A DNA stretch of 64,000 nucleotides from DATMNI01 sp035570275 (GCA_035570275.1 DATMNI010000218.1:12190-76189), one strand, 5' to 3'. Shown: positions 7,238 to 15,461, numbered from the stretch's first letter. Made by a program: numbers and translations. Notes: generated by a model from the sequence alone, not told the origin.

Positions 7238-7870
7238 ATGCTTACAACGAACTTACGAAAACTATCTATGATCGCGTGCTTTGCGGCCGCCGCCGCACTC
7301 GCCGCCAGTGACACCAAAACCGAACTAGCGACGATCGCCGTCCAGGGTGGAACCGCCACTTTCGTCGCCAATACCAACGTGGCAGCCGTCAGCGTGAAAG
7401 GCAAATCCAGCGCGCTGGTAGCCAAGTTGAGCTTGCGCCGGGCCGCGGAGGGCCTGCAGTTGGAGCACATCGATGCGCGCCTTTCCGTGCAGACGCTGTT
7501 GACCGGCATGGGCCTGCGCGACTCCCACATGCGCAAGTATGTCTTCACCACCGCCGATGGCCAGGTGCCGGACCTTCACTTCGAGGGCGCCAATACGACC
7601 TGCTCCGGATCGGCAAAGGAAACCACCTGCCCGGTGGCCGGCATGCTCACCATCCGCAACATCGCCCGCCCGTTCACCCTGCCGCTGAAGATTCGTGAGG
7701 ACGGCGCCGGATTCAAGGCTTCCGGAGACGGCGTGGTAAAACTTAGCGCTTACGGCATCGAGCAGCCGTCGGAGTTAGGCGTAAAGATGAATGACGAAAT
7801 ACTGCTGCACTTCGATTTCGCCGCCAAGCCGGTCGCGGGCGACGTGGCCATGCTCATGGAGCGTAGATAA
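7238..7870 (+). CDS. YceI-like periplasmic lipid-binding protein, copy 1
   Basis: 210 residues from the ATG at 7238, which has TGAGGA five bases upstream; the same start is conserved in the paralogue at 9527. An N-terminal signal peptide (LRKLSMIACFAAAAALAAS) precedes a beta-rich domain. The motif 'LLTGMGLRDSHMRKYVF' and the later 'ITIRNIARPFTLPLKI'-like block (here LTIRNIARPFTLPLKI) match the YceI lipocalin-like family, which binds polyisoprenoids such as quinone precursors. Its stop TAA overlaps the ATG of the c-haem barrel gene (TAATG), so they are probably co-translated. Two cysteines in 'TTCSGSAKETTCPV' could form a disulfide. The context suggests a role with quinones or electron transfer; that is inference. 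Confidence 0.85.
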   Translation: MLTTNLRKLSMIACFAAAAALAASDTKTELATIAVQGGTATFVANTNVAAVSVKGKSSALVAKLSLRRAAEGLQLEHIDARLSVQTLLTGMGLRDSHMRKYVFTTADGQVPDLHFEGANTTCSGSAKETTCPVAGMLTIRNIARPFTLPLKIREDGAGFKASGDGVVKLSAYGIEQPSELGVKMNDEILLHFDFAAKPVAGDVAMLMERR

Positions 7871-9030
7871 TGAAGGGCACACTTCTAGCCACGCTGGCAG
7901 TGGCAACCTTGGGCCTGGGGCCCCTGGCGCGGCCCGCCTTCGCGTACCCGACCATGATCCGGCTCGGCTACGTGAACTGCGCCGCCTGCCATATCGCACC
8001 GCAAGGCGGCGGCCTGCTGAACTCCTATGGCCGCGGCATCGATGAGGCCCAGAGTCTCCGGGCGGGCGAGTACAAGCCGTCGGAGAATCGTATTGCCAAC
8101 GCGTTGAACTGGGGCGGGCGCATTACGCAGGATATCCGCGTGGTCGCCCAGGAGACCCTCAACACGTCCACCGGTGCGCCGATTCTGGGCGTGTTCCGGA
8201 GCCGCCTGATGTACCGCAACAACACCGACCTCGGCAAAGGCTTTCGCGTGTCGGCGGTAGTGGTGGGTGAGCACACAGCCGCGCTTCGGCCCAGCCTGGC
8301 GTACGACCCGCCGGTGAAACAGACAGACATATACGTCACCACCGCGCTGATCTCCTACAGGCCCACCAAGACCCTGGAGTTTTCCGCGGGGCGCGACCAG
8401 TTGCCGACCGGCCTGAACCTGACCGACCTCGGGATGTACATCAAGGCCCGGGATCAGTACGGCTACTACGACGCTCCCACCCAGGTGAAGATGTCCAAGT
8501 GGGGCGACCACTACACCATCAGCCCGTACGTGTTCGGCCCCGGAGGCAACGAACACAGCGGCTTCCACGAATCCGGCGCCGGCATGCTTGCCGAGGTGGA
8601 CATACTGCCCGGAAACCATCGCACCGTGGTGGGTGTGAACGGCCTGCACGGTATGTCGACCAAACTCGACCGGACGGTGATCGGGCCCTACGCGCGCCTG
8701 GGATTCGGCCGGTGGGGGATCTTCGCCGAGCACGATTTCACCGATCGGACGCTTAAGCTAACCGCCACACCGGTGGCCTTCCGGCAGGAGGCGAGCTATG
8801 CGCTGGCATTCTTTGCCATACGCGAGTGGCTGGTTCCCTCGCTCGGCGTCGAACGGCTGATCGTGCACAAACCTTACAAGGAGACCCAGGTGGCGCCGCG
8901 CTTCGAGTTGGCTGCCCGCCTCTCCAGCAACTTCACCCTCGGGCTGACCACGCGCCTTCAGCAAAACGTCCTCAACGGCAAAATAGCGCCGTCGGCACAG
9001 TTGACACTTGCCATGAAAACGGTGAACTAG
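7870..9030 (+). CDS. Outer-membrane beta-barrel protein with one N-terminal c-type haem motif
   Basis: 386 residues. A signal peptide ends near Ala-Phe-Ala (residue 25), followed by 'YPTMIRLGYVNCAACHIAP' with a single CXXCH haem c attachment site (Cys37, Cys40, His41). The rest (~residues 70-386) is an alternating pattern of aromatic and polar beta strands consistent with a porin-like barrel ('YVTTALISYRPTKTLEFSAG', 'PRFELAARLSSNFTLGLTTR'). A mono-haem domain preceding a barrel suggests a periplasmic haem docked at an outer-membrane channel, but I cannot name a characterised homologue. Translationally coupled to the upstream yceI-like gene. A broken second copy lies at 11018-11400. Confidence 0.75.
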   Translation: MKGTLLATLAVATLGLGPLARPAFAYPTMIRLGYVNCAACHIAPQGGGLLNSYGRGIDEAQSLRAGEYKPSENRIANALNWGGRITQDIRVVAQETLNTSTGAPILGVFRSRLMYRNNTDLGKGFRVSAVVVGEHTAALRPSLAYDPPVKQTDIYVTTALISYRPTKTLEFSAGRDQLPTGLNLTDLGMYIKARDQYGYYDAPTQVKMSKWGDHYTISPYVFGPGGNEHSGFHESGAGMLAEVDILPGNHRTVVGVNGLHGMSTKLDRTVIGPYARLGFGRWGIFAEHDFTDRTLKLTATPVAFRQEASYALAFFAIREWLVPSLGVERLIVHKPYKETQVAPRFELAARLSSNFTLGLTTRLQQNVLNGKIAPSAQLTLAMKTVN

Positions 9031-9035
9031 GGACC

Positions 9036-9467
9036 ATGACGAAACAGTTCAAGGCAATATCCGGGATCGCCGCGCCGAACGTGGGGAATGGTTTTCAAGT
9101 CGTGGAGCTGGTGGGCGCCATTCTTACTTTGTTGTATGGATTCCGGCTAACTTATCCCACTCCCGACTCCGCAAGCCTGTTGGCGGTCGATGCTCATATC
9201 GCCAGCTTTCTCGCGATTGGCTTCGGGCAGTTAATGGGCATGGCTCAAAGGAGTTACGGGCTGCGCCGTTTGACGAGCTTTCTGGCGCTCTTGATGTGGG
9301 CGTTTACCTCGTTCTATTCGTTTGAACCGGCGCAACTTGTGTTCGCTGCCATCGCGGCGTGGGGGTTCCTGCGGATCGGCAGGAGTGGCGAGCGTTCCAG
9401 AAAGATTCCCAACGACGCGAAAGAGTCTATCGGTGAGGAGACAGATAAGGGATTATGCTCCGCATGA
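9036..9467 (+). CDS. Small integral membrane protein, unknown function
   Basis: 143 residues from the ATG at 9036 (the open frame upstream belongs to another frame of the barrel gene). Four hydrophobic segments: residues ~17-35 (VVELVGAILTLLYGFRL), ~48-66, ~76-92 and ~96-112, then a charged cytoplasmic-like tail (GRSGERSRKIPNDAKESIGEE). No catalytic motif is visible. It lies five bases after the c-haem barrel and before the second yceI copy, so it probably belongs to the same transcript. It may be a membrane partner for the YceI/haem pair; this is context only. Confidence 0.65.
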   Translation: MTKQFKAISGIAAPNVGNGFQVVELVGAILTLLYGFRLTYPTPDSASLLAVDAHIASFLAIGFGQLMGMAQRSYGLRRLTSFLALLMWAFTSFYSFEPAQLVFAAIAAWGFLRIGRSGERSRKIPNDAKESIGEETDKGLCSA

Positions 9468-9526
9468 TCCCTACCTCATCGAACTTAGCGGCGGGCGATC
9501 CGCAAACCAGAGTGAGGGGAAAAGCT

Positions 9527-10162
9527 ATGCTTACGACCAACTTACGAAAGCTGTCCATGATCGCGTGCTTTGCGGCCGCCGCCGCCGCACTCGCCGCCAG
9601 TGACACCAAGACCGAGCAGGCGACGATCGCGGTCCAGGGTGGAACCGCCACCTTCGTCGCCAATACCAACGTGGCAGCCGTCAGCATCAAAGGCAAATCC
9701 AGCGCTCTGGTAGCCAAGTTGAGCTTACGCCGGGCCGCGGAGGGCTTGCAGTTGGAGCACATCGATGCGCGTCTTTCGGTGATGACGCTGTTGACCGGAA
9801 TGGGCCTGCGCGACTTTCACATGCGCAAGTATGTTTTCACCACCGCCGACGGCCAGATGCCGGACCTTCACTTCGAGGGCGCCAATACCACCTGCTCCGG
9901 ATCGGCAAAGGAAGCCACCTGCAGGGTAGCCGGCATGCTGGCCATCCGCAACATCGCCCGCCCGTTCACCCTGCCGCTGAAGATCCGTGAGGACGGCGCC
10001 GGATTCAAGGCTTCCGGTGACGGCGTGGTGAAATTGAGCGCTTACGGCATCGAGCAGCCGTCGGAGTTAGGCGTAAAGATGAATGACGAAATACTGCTGC
10101 ACTTCGATTTCGCCGCCAGGCAGATCTCGGGCGACGTGGCGATGCTCACCGAACGCAGGTGA
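9527..10162 (+). CDS. YceI-like periplasmic protein, copy 2 (recent paralogue)
   Basis: 211 residues, near identical to copy 1 at 7238 in protein and DNA, including the start context (GAGGGG before ATG) and the conserved 'FANTNVAAVSIKGKSSALVAKLSL' region. Differences are scattered (for example an extra Ala in the signal peptide and QTLLT changed to MTLLT), so the duplication is recent. Unlike copy 1, the downstream c-haem barrel partner has been lost: after the TGA the sequence runs into GxxExxY modules and then barrel remnants. The gene itself shows no disruption. Dosage or separate regulation may explain its retention. Confidence 0.85.
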   Translation: MLTTNLRKLSMIACFAAAAAALAASDTKTEQATIAVQGGTATFVANTNVAAVSIKGKSSALVAKLSLRRAAEGLQLEHIDARLSVMTLLTGMGLRDFHMRKYVFTTADGQMPDLHFEGANTTCSGSAKEATCRVAGMLAIRNIARPFTLPLKIREDGAGFKASGDGVVKLSAYGIEQPSELGVKMNDEILLHFDFAARQISGDVAMLTERR

Positions 10163-10179
10163 TGAGGCAAGCCTTTCAA

Positions 10180-10619
10180 GGAAAAGACAGGATTTCACGC
10201 AAAGCCGCGAAAGCCGCAAAGTAGCCGCAAAGGAAGAGGGATTAAGAGGGATAATCGAAGGTTAACGTGACCGGGAATCCACTGGCGAAACAGATTGTGG
10301 ATGCAGCCTATCGAGTCCATACCACTCTGGGGCCGGGACTGCTGGAGTCTGGGACACCGCAGGCTGCCGACGATGCGTCAGCAGTGGTTCCCTGGTATCT
10401 CACGGCGTCCACAATGAAGTGGGATTTCGGGCAATCCTCCATCTGCAGCCAGCCAGCAAGCGTTTGGGCTTACTGATGAACTTCATAGTGGCCTTGATCA
10501 AGGGCGGCATCACGAGCGTCGCCAACGGACCCGCCGAGGAGTCTTCTTGGCGACTTGGCGACTTTGCGTGAAATCTTGCCTTTTTGAATCCAGCGCTCCA
10601 AGCCGATTCCAATTACGCA
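10180..10619. mobile_element. GxxExxY module A with terminal CGCAAAG-type repeats
   Basis: Begins with a low-complexity block (GATTTCACGCAAAGCCGCGAAAG..., to ~10260), contains a decayed GxxExxY gene, and ends with an inverted block (CTTGGCGACTTTGCGTGAAATC, ~10549-10575) plus a further ~45 bases. The left block and the last 50 bases recur directly at 10622-10730 and 10936-10985, defining a second copy. Low-complexity repeats of this sort are, in my recollection, common around GxxExxY genes in many genomes. Their mobility mechanism is not established, so 'mobile' is inferred from the duplication and the insertion position. Confidence 0.55.
10267..10545 (+). pseudogene. GxxExxY family protein, internally deleted
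   Basis: The GTG at 10267 starts 'MTGNPLAKQIVDAAYRVHTT' and continues LGPGLLES, the canonical N-terminus of GxxExxY proteins (restriction-endonuclease-like fold, function unknown). The frame then departs after LLES, exactly where VYEAVL is expected. Near 10408 another frame gives 'NEVGFRAILHLQPASKRLGLL', then 'MNFIVALIKGGITSVANG', the family's C-terminal block. The central nuclease-like part, including the name-giving Gly...Glu...Tyr segment, is deleted. Roughly half of the usual ~125 residues remain. Confidence 0.75.
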
Positions 10620-10621
10620 CA

Positions 10622-10985
10622 AGAAAAAAGACAGGATTTCACGCCAAGCCGCGAAGCCGCAAAGAAGCCGCAAAGGAAGAGGGATACTCGAAGTCAACGT
10701 GACCGGGAACGAACCTGGCGAAACAGAGCTAGCGGGACTTTCGCAGAAACATGCGTATTCTCTCCACGAGGCATGCTTAAACACTGGGTCGGAAGGGATT
10801 CAACGCCGATCGACGCGGATAACTGCTAGAGTATTCTTCATCGGCGTTGATCCGCGTTCATCGGCGGCCAATTCTGCTTCTTCCTGCGAACCGGCTTACT
10901 CCGCGTCACCCGGGAGGGATCCGCGCCCTCTACCCGAAATCTTGCCTTCTCGAATTCCACGCTCCAAGCCGATTTCCCTTACGCA
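10622..10985. mobile_element. GxxExxY module B, more degraded tandem copy
   Basis: Starts with the same block as module A (AAAAGACAGGATTTCACGCC..., GCCGCAAAGGAAGAGGGA) and repeats the beginning of the gene (GTGACCGGGAACGAACCTGGCGAAACAGA, at 10699). It ends with a diverged copy of the module A right end (GAAATCTTGCCTT...TTACGCA). Between them is an inverted repeat related to GATCCGCGTTCATCGGCG (10798-10866). No coding potential remains. Confidence 0.6.
10798..10866. repeat. Inverted low-complexity repeat (CGCGGATnAACGCCGAT type)
   Basis: The left arm near 10798-10821 (ATTCAACGCCGATCGACGCG plus GATA) and the right arm near 10838-10866 (CATCGGCGTTGATCCGCGTT then CATCGGCGG) are imperfect reverse complements around a short AT-rich loop. 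It sits inside GxxExxY module B and is a different repeat type from the CGCAAAG blocks. Confidence 0.6.
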
Positions 10986-11017
10986 GACGCAAATTGTCCG
11001 GCTTATTTGACTCCGCT

Positions 11018-11400
11018 CTAGAGGCCGCTCCCGCGGCCCTCCTGCGCGTTGCCCGGCCACGATCCGGCTCGGCTAAATTGAATTTTGCCGCCTGTTATAT
11101 CGCACCGCTAGGCGGCGACAGGGGGCGGCCTGCTGAATTCCTAGGGCCGCGGCGTCGATGAGGCAGGCCGGCGCGGTATGCCGCACAACAAGGATAGCCG
11201 CCAGCCCGGTGGCTTTCCGGCAGGAGGCGAGCTTTGAACTGGCATTCTTTGCCGTGCGCCAGTGGCTGGTTCCCTCGCCCGGCATCGAACGGCTGATCAT
11301 GCACACGCATTTACTTTACAAAGAGGCCCACAGTGGCGCCGACCTGCGAGTTGGCTGCCCGCCTCTCCAGCGGCAAAATGAACCGGCTGAACCGGCTGCC
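11018..11400 (+). pseudogene. Remnant of a second c-haem beta-barrel gene
   Basis: Aligned by eye with 7870-9030. Bases 11058-11165 match 7951-8050 (for example GATCCGGCTCGGCTA and ATATCGCACCGC). Bases 11184-11390 match about 8757-8935 (GTGGCTTTCCGGCAGGAGGCGAG, CAGTGGCTGGTTCCCTCGCC). Roughly 700 bases between these are deleted, and there are frameshifts. The haem motif CAACH now reads FAACY, so Cys and His ligands are both lost. The 5' end is replaced by the GxxExxY modules. This shows that the whole yceI-barrel pair was once duplicated. Confidence 0.8.
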
Positions 11401-11648
11401 CCCGGGCCGGCCTTCCGGCACAACCGGTTCCGCTGGTGGCTATCAGTTCACCCGAACGATGATGCGCGGCATGACCGTAGGGCGCGGATACCGAAGCGAA
11501 ATCACGATGTCTGGCGACTTCAACACCTCCCGGGGCGTCCACACTCATTTGCAAAATCTCCACCCTCGCGATTGTCACATCGACGGCTCGGGCTCTAAAA
11601 CGCCCCCGCGGGCAGGGCCGCTATCCCATGTGCTATCACTAGAGCTTA
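11401..11648. other. Intergenic, no gene recognised
   Basis: About 250 bases between the barrel remnant and the kinase. It starts with runs such as CCCCGGGCCGGCC and contains no family-like reading frame. The kinase's promoter is expected here; no confident -35/-10 was found. Confidence 0.4.
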
Positions 11649-13517
11649 GTGGATCGTATCGGGCGCTACAAGATCGTGCGGGAACTCGGGCGTGGCGCCA
11701 TGGGTGTGGTCTACCATGCCATCGACCCGAACATCGGCCGCCCGGTAGCCATTAAGACGATCCAGTTCAGTGCAGTGCGCAAACCCGAAGAACAGGAGCG
11801 CCTCCGCGAGCGTCTGTTCCGGGAGGCCCGGTCCGCGGGAATGCTATCGCATCCGGGTATTGTCACCATCTACGACGTGGAGCAACAAGGCGACCTGGCG
11901 TACATCGCCATGGAGTACGTCGACGGCCCGACGCTGGATCAGTTGCTGTCGGAACCGGAGGCGCTCGGCCAGGAGCAGATGTTCAGCGTGCTGGGACAGA
12001 CTGCCGTGGCGCTGGACTACGCCCACCTCAAGGGTATCGTTCACCGCGATATCAAACCGGCGAACATTATGATCGCCGCCGATGGCACCGCCAAGATCAC
12101 GGATTTCGGGATCGCCAAGATCACCGCATCCGAGAATCTCACCATGACCGGTTCCATTGTCGGCACGCCGCACTATATGTCTCCGGAGCAGGTGCAGGGC
12201 AAGCAGGTGGACGGCCGCTCCGACCAGTTCTCGCTGGCCGTGATCGCCTACGAAATGCTCACCGGCGAGAAGCCGTACACGGGCGAGCATCTCACCACCG
12301 TGGTCTACAAGATTGTCGCCGAGGAGCCGGTTTCGCCGCGCCGCCTGAACCCGGGTTTGAGTGCGGCCATCGAAGCCGCTTTGAGCAAGGCGATGTCGAA
12401 GAAGCCGGAGGCCCGTTACCGGAACTGTCAGGAATTCATCGCCGCGCTGGAAAGTGCCGGTAATGCAAGCAAGGCCTGGAAGCCGATGCCGCGCGGTGGC
12501 AGCCTCAATGAACCAACGATGGTGGACGCACCCGTGGACGCACGCAGGCCCGCGGTAGTCCTGCCGCCCCCGCGTCGCGCGGCGCGCACCGGTGAAAGCA
12601 CTACCACGGCACTGGCGGATAAGAAGCGCCGGTCCGGTTTCGTGCCCTTCCTGGTCGGAATGCTGTGCGTGGCCGCTCTGCTGGTGGCTATGGGACTGCT
12701 GATTTCCAAGAAGACCCCCGTTTCGCAGACATTGCCCGCGAACGAATCGAAGGAAGACCAGCCCAAGTCCCAGCCTGCGCCTGCCGCCACTACGCCCACG
12801 TCTGCTGCCACGCCAGAGGCCTCAGCCAAAGACAAACCGAGCCCGCTGGGTGCCGCGACCGGTACGGCAACCAGTGCTGGAACCGGCGCAGGAGCGGGCA
12901 AATCCCCCGAAACTCCGACGGTAACGCAGCCTGACCAGACCGCCGGGGCAGCGCCGCCGGGTCCCGTGGTCCAGTCGCCGCCAGCGGAACCGCGGCCCAC
13001 ACCGCGGAATCCGAAAGAAACCACGAAAGAGACCGCGAAAGACACCCCAAAAGACATTGGGCCCGCTCCGCACCGCCCGCCGTTGCGAAACGCCGCCGCT
13101 CCGCAGGACATTCTGGTCACCAGCAGCCCGGCGGGCGCCACCGCCACGCTAGATGGTAACCCGGCCGCGGCCTGCACCACTCCCTGCTCCCTGAGCGCCG
13201 CGCCCGGCAACCATACGATCGCGGTCACTATGGTGGGCTACCAGATCGAGCATCGTTATGTGGCGGTTGGGTCCGCCCCCCTGGAACTGCCGCCGGTGGT
13301 GCTGCGCGCTTCCGGTGGAACCCTGATGCTGACCAGCGACCCCGCGGGCGCAACGGTTCTGGTGAACGGCCGTCAGATCCCGCAGGTTACGCCCGTGCAG
13401 ATCCCGCTCAGCCTGGGAACCTACACCGTCACGGTGGAGAAAGACGGCAGGCAAGTCACCGAAAAAGTGGAAGTCCACAACGGCATCAACTACCGGAAGA
13501 TTCTGCTCGGGCAGTGA
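11649..13517 (+). CDS. Membrane Ser/Thr protein kinase with two PEGA domains
   Basis: 622 residues from a GTG at 11649. The Hanks-type kinase domain covers residues ~6-270: Gly loop GRGAMG (14-19), Lys36 in VAIK, catalytic 'HRDIKPANI', 'DFGIAKI' and the activation-segment end 'YMSPEQ'. A basic linker and one membrane span (FVPFLVGMLCVAALLVAMGL, ~330-352) follow. Next come a long Pro/Ala/Thr-rich spacer and two PEGA repeats ('SSPAGATATLDGNPA', 'SDPAGATVLVNGRQIP'). PEGA domains are extracytoplasmic and thought to bind surface polymers, so this is probably a sensor kinase with its output in the cytoplasm. Its last 32 bases overlap the convergent radical SAM gene. Confidence 0.93.
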   Translation: MDRIGRYKIVRELGRGAMGVVYHAIDPNIGRPVAIKTIQFSAVRKPEEQERLRERLFREARSAGMLSHPGIVTIYDVEQQGDLAYIAMEYVDGPTLDQLLSEPEALGQEQMFSVLGQTAVALDYAHLKGIVHRDIKPANIMIAADGTAKITDFGIAKITASENLTMTGSIVGTPHYMSPEQVQGKQVDGRSDQFSLAVIAYEMLTGEKPYTGEHLTTVVYKIVAEEPVSPRRLNPGLSAAIEAALSKAMSKKPEARYRNCQEFIAALESAGNASKAWKPMPRGGSLNEPTMVDAPVDARRPAVVLPPPRRAARTGESTTTALADKKRRSGFVPFLVGMLCVAALLVAMGLLISKKTPVSQTLPANESKEDQPKSQPAPAATTPTSAATPEASAKDKPSPLGAATGTATSAGTGAGAGKSPETPTVTQPDQTAGAAPPGPVVQSPPAEPRPTPRNPKETTKETAKDTPKDIGPAPHRPPLRNAAAPQDILVTSSPAGATATLDGNPAAACTTPCSLSAAPGNHTIAVTMVGYQIEHRYVAVGSAPLELPPVVLRASGGTLMLTSDPAGATVLVNGRQIPQVTPVQIPLSLGTYTVTVEKDGRQVTEKVEVHNGINYRKILLGQ

Positions 13518-15285
13518 GCGCCGGAACTATCGGCAGCGCGGCTTCGCGTCCGCAAGACTGGGCCAATGGGTTGATCGCCAATGGGTTGATCGCCAATGGT
13601 CTGATCGTCAGCGGGTTGATCGCCAATGAGTTGGTCCACGTCCAATTGCGCCGTTCGATGATGGTGCGCGGTTCGTAAGTGTGACCCGCGGCCAGCCGAC
13701 GCTCCTCGCGCCGGGCGGTCCACAGCAGCACTGGGCCTAATACCCGTGTGACCAGCCGGCTGACCAGCCCGAACTCGCGCCCCACCTCCTCCCGCAAGGC
13801 GCGCACATTTTCGCTGGCCGCCGGGTTGCTGCGCCGCAGGTGCTTTTCCATGGCCCACAGCGCCGCCGCGTAACCGTCGGACAGAGACCGCGACTCGCGC
13901 GCAAAACGCGCACGCACGCGCAAATCGGGGTCGAGCTTATAGCGCCGCCATCCTTCCAGCGTGGTCCGGCAGATACGGTAGATACTCGGGCCGTTGCGCT
14001 CGAAATCCCAGCGGAAGGCCCAGTCCAGCCATGTCTTGGATTCTTCGCGCGAGATGGCGGCGTGCCGGAAGTTGAACTGGTGCTGCCCGTGGATATCGGC
14101 CAGGTTGACATCGGGCAGCATCCGGCCCTGCTCCTGCATCTCCGAAAACAGCGGCGTGCCGGGCACGGGAGTGTACAGCATGAACTGATGGAAATCCGTG
14201 TTGTGGGCTACCGCGTGCTCAAGTTCCGCCTGAATGTTTTCGGGAGTATGATGTTCCAATCCCACGATGGTGGAACCCAGGACCTTGATGCCATGGCGGC
14301 GCAGTTCGGCGGTGAGCGCCATGGTGTCTGCGCCTTTCAGCTTGGTATACGACGAATGCGGCGATTCCAGGCCCATCCAAACCCACGACACGCCCAGTTC
14401 CACCAGTTGCCGCGTTGTATATTGGCTGATGGCGTTGGCCGAAGAGAAGACGTACAACGACCAGGCTTTGCCGCCGGCCTTCATGTGGTCCAGCAATTCC
14501 AGCGCCCGCCGTTTGTGCAGCAGAAAATTCTCGTCCATCATGAAGAACGATTGCACGTTGAGCTTCCGTTCCATGTCCGCCATCACGCCGAACAGCTCGG
14601 CGCCGGTGTCATAGAAGTTGAGAAACTTCCCCTTGCCGCCGAAGAAGGCCGACGTGGTACAGAAGTTGCACCCCATGGGGCAGCCCACCGAGGGAATGAT
14701 GGTGGCCGCCGTGGTCCCCTTGGTGACCGGGAGTTTGAAGCCGAGCGTGCGGGCATCGAATCCGGAAACGATCTCGGGATGCCGGATGGGCGCCGTGTCA
14801 TCCTCGCCCAGGTAGCGCCGCATCCACGCAATGCCGTCACCGCGCACGATGTGGTCGGCGTCAATCATGGTTGCAATCTCGGGAATGGCCGCCACATGGC
14901 CGCCCACGACGATTTCCGACTGGGGCGAAAGTTCCCGCACCATGCGGCACATCTCCCGCACTTTCCCCACGTTCACGATGATGGAGGAGATGCCCACGAT
15001 ATCGTAATGGTGGGCCCGCAGTTCCGCCGCAAACGCCTGGCGGGTGGGAAAATCGATCACCGTGGTGGGCGCCGAAATATTCTGCTGGATCATGAGGATG
15101 CCCCACGACCGGTGGAACATGCGCAGCGAAAACGGCCCCTGCTCGCGCGTCACCTGGTTGTGGTACAGCTCCATTGGGTTGATCTTCCGGCTGCCGAATT
15201 CGTCGTCCTGCGCGTAAGGGCCGAAGACGGAGCTGAACAGGACGCGGGCGCCCGTGCCTTTGGGATGTCTGACATTAAGTGACAA
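13486..15285 (-). CDS. B12-binding-type radical SAM protein
   Basis: 599 residues. An N-terminal Rossmann-like B12-binding region (residues ~50-150; 'YDIVGISSIIVNVGKV', 'SEIVVGGHVAA') precedes a radical SAM core with the cluster motif Cys-X3-Cys-X2-Cys in 'GCPMGCNFCTTS' (~residue 205). A later core segment is 'WMGLESPHSSY'. Such enzymes use [4Fe-4S]/SAM chemistry and often methylate or rearrange unactivated carbon; the substrate is unknown. The usual DXHXXG cobalamin motif is not seen, so cobalamin binding is tentative. The start is TTG at 15285; no ATG or GTG precedes the conserved region. The C-terminus ends in a five-residue repeat tail and overlaps the kinase gene. Confidence 0.85.
   Translation of the reverse strand: MSLNVRHPKGTGARVLFSSVFGPYAQDDEFGSRKINPMELYHNQVTREQGPFSLRMFHRSWGILMIQQNISAPTTVIDFPTRQAFAAELRAHHYDIVGISSIIVNVGKVREMCRMVRELSPQSEIVVGGHVAAIPEIATMIDADHIVRGDGIAWMRRYLGEDDTAPIRHPEIVSGFDARTLGFKLPVTKGTTAATIIPSVGCPMGCNFCTTSAFFGGKGKFLNFYDTGAELFGVMADMERKLNVQSFFMMDENFLLHKRRALELLDHMKAGGKAWSLYVFSSANAISQYTTRQLVELGVSWVWMGLESPHSSYTKLKGADTMALTAELRRHGIKVLGSTIVGLEHHTPENIQAELEHAVAHNTDFHQFMLYTPVPGTPLFSEMQEQGRMLPDVNLADIHGQHQFNFRHAAISREESKTWLDWAFRWDFERNGPSIYRICRTTLEGWRRYKLDPDLRVRARFARESRSLSDGYAAALWAMEKHLRRSNPAASENVRALREEVGREFGLVSRLVTRVLGPVLLWTARREERRLAAGHTYEPRTIIERRNWTWTNSLAINPLTIRPLAINPLAINPLAQSCGREAALPIVPALTARAESSGS
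13564..13638. repeat. Five 15-bp tandem repeats in the radical SAM 3' end
   Basis: Units at 13564, 13579, 13594, 13609 and 13624 follow CAATGGGTTGATCGC, with the last two or three degenerating. On the minus strand they encode repeated Ala-Ile-Asn-Pro-Leu in the protein tail. The unit is a multiple of three, so copy-number changes would keep the frame. Confidence 0.85.
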
Positions 15286-15461
15286 TGAGAACTTAAACTC
15301 CCTGTAACCTTATAAGGTAGCACCCGTCCGGCGGAGCCAAACGTCATAGTTTTGTCGCCGCTCGTCTGGCAGGGGCTGGGCAGGCGGGGACGCCCGGCGA
15401 TTTCGCCACACGCCGACTGCAAACGAAAAGAAGGTTTGCTGATTGATCGGCCTGGCCGCTC
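15286..15461. other. Intergenic between radical SAM and ankyrin-like genes
   Basis: 176 bases containing the 5' leader of the radical SAM gene on the minus strand. A purine-rich AGGGAG lies 12 bases before its TTG, and an AT-rich TTATAAGG further upstream could be part of its promoter. No gene. Confidence 0.4.

Noticed and set aside
10180..10985. Insertion sequence with transposase
   Set aside because: Repeats and module ends exist, but no transposase fragment was found; the only gene remnant is GxxExxY.
13564..13638. Possible CRISPR-like array
   Set aside because: Units are contiguous 15-mers with no spacers and lie inside a coding region.
13840..15282. 480-residue plus-strand open frame antisense to the radical SAM gene
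   Set aside because: The opposite strand carries the CX3CX2C cluster motif and whole-length family similarity.
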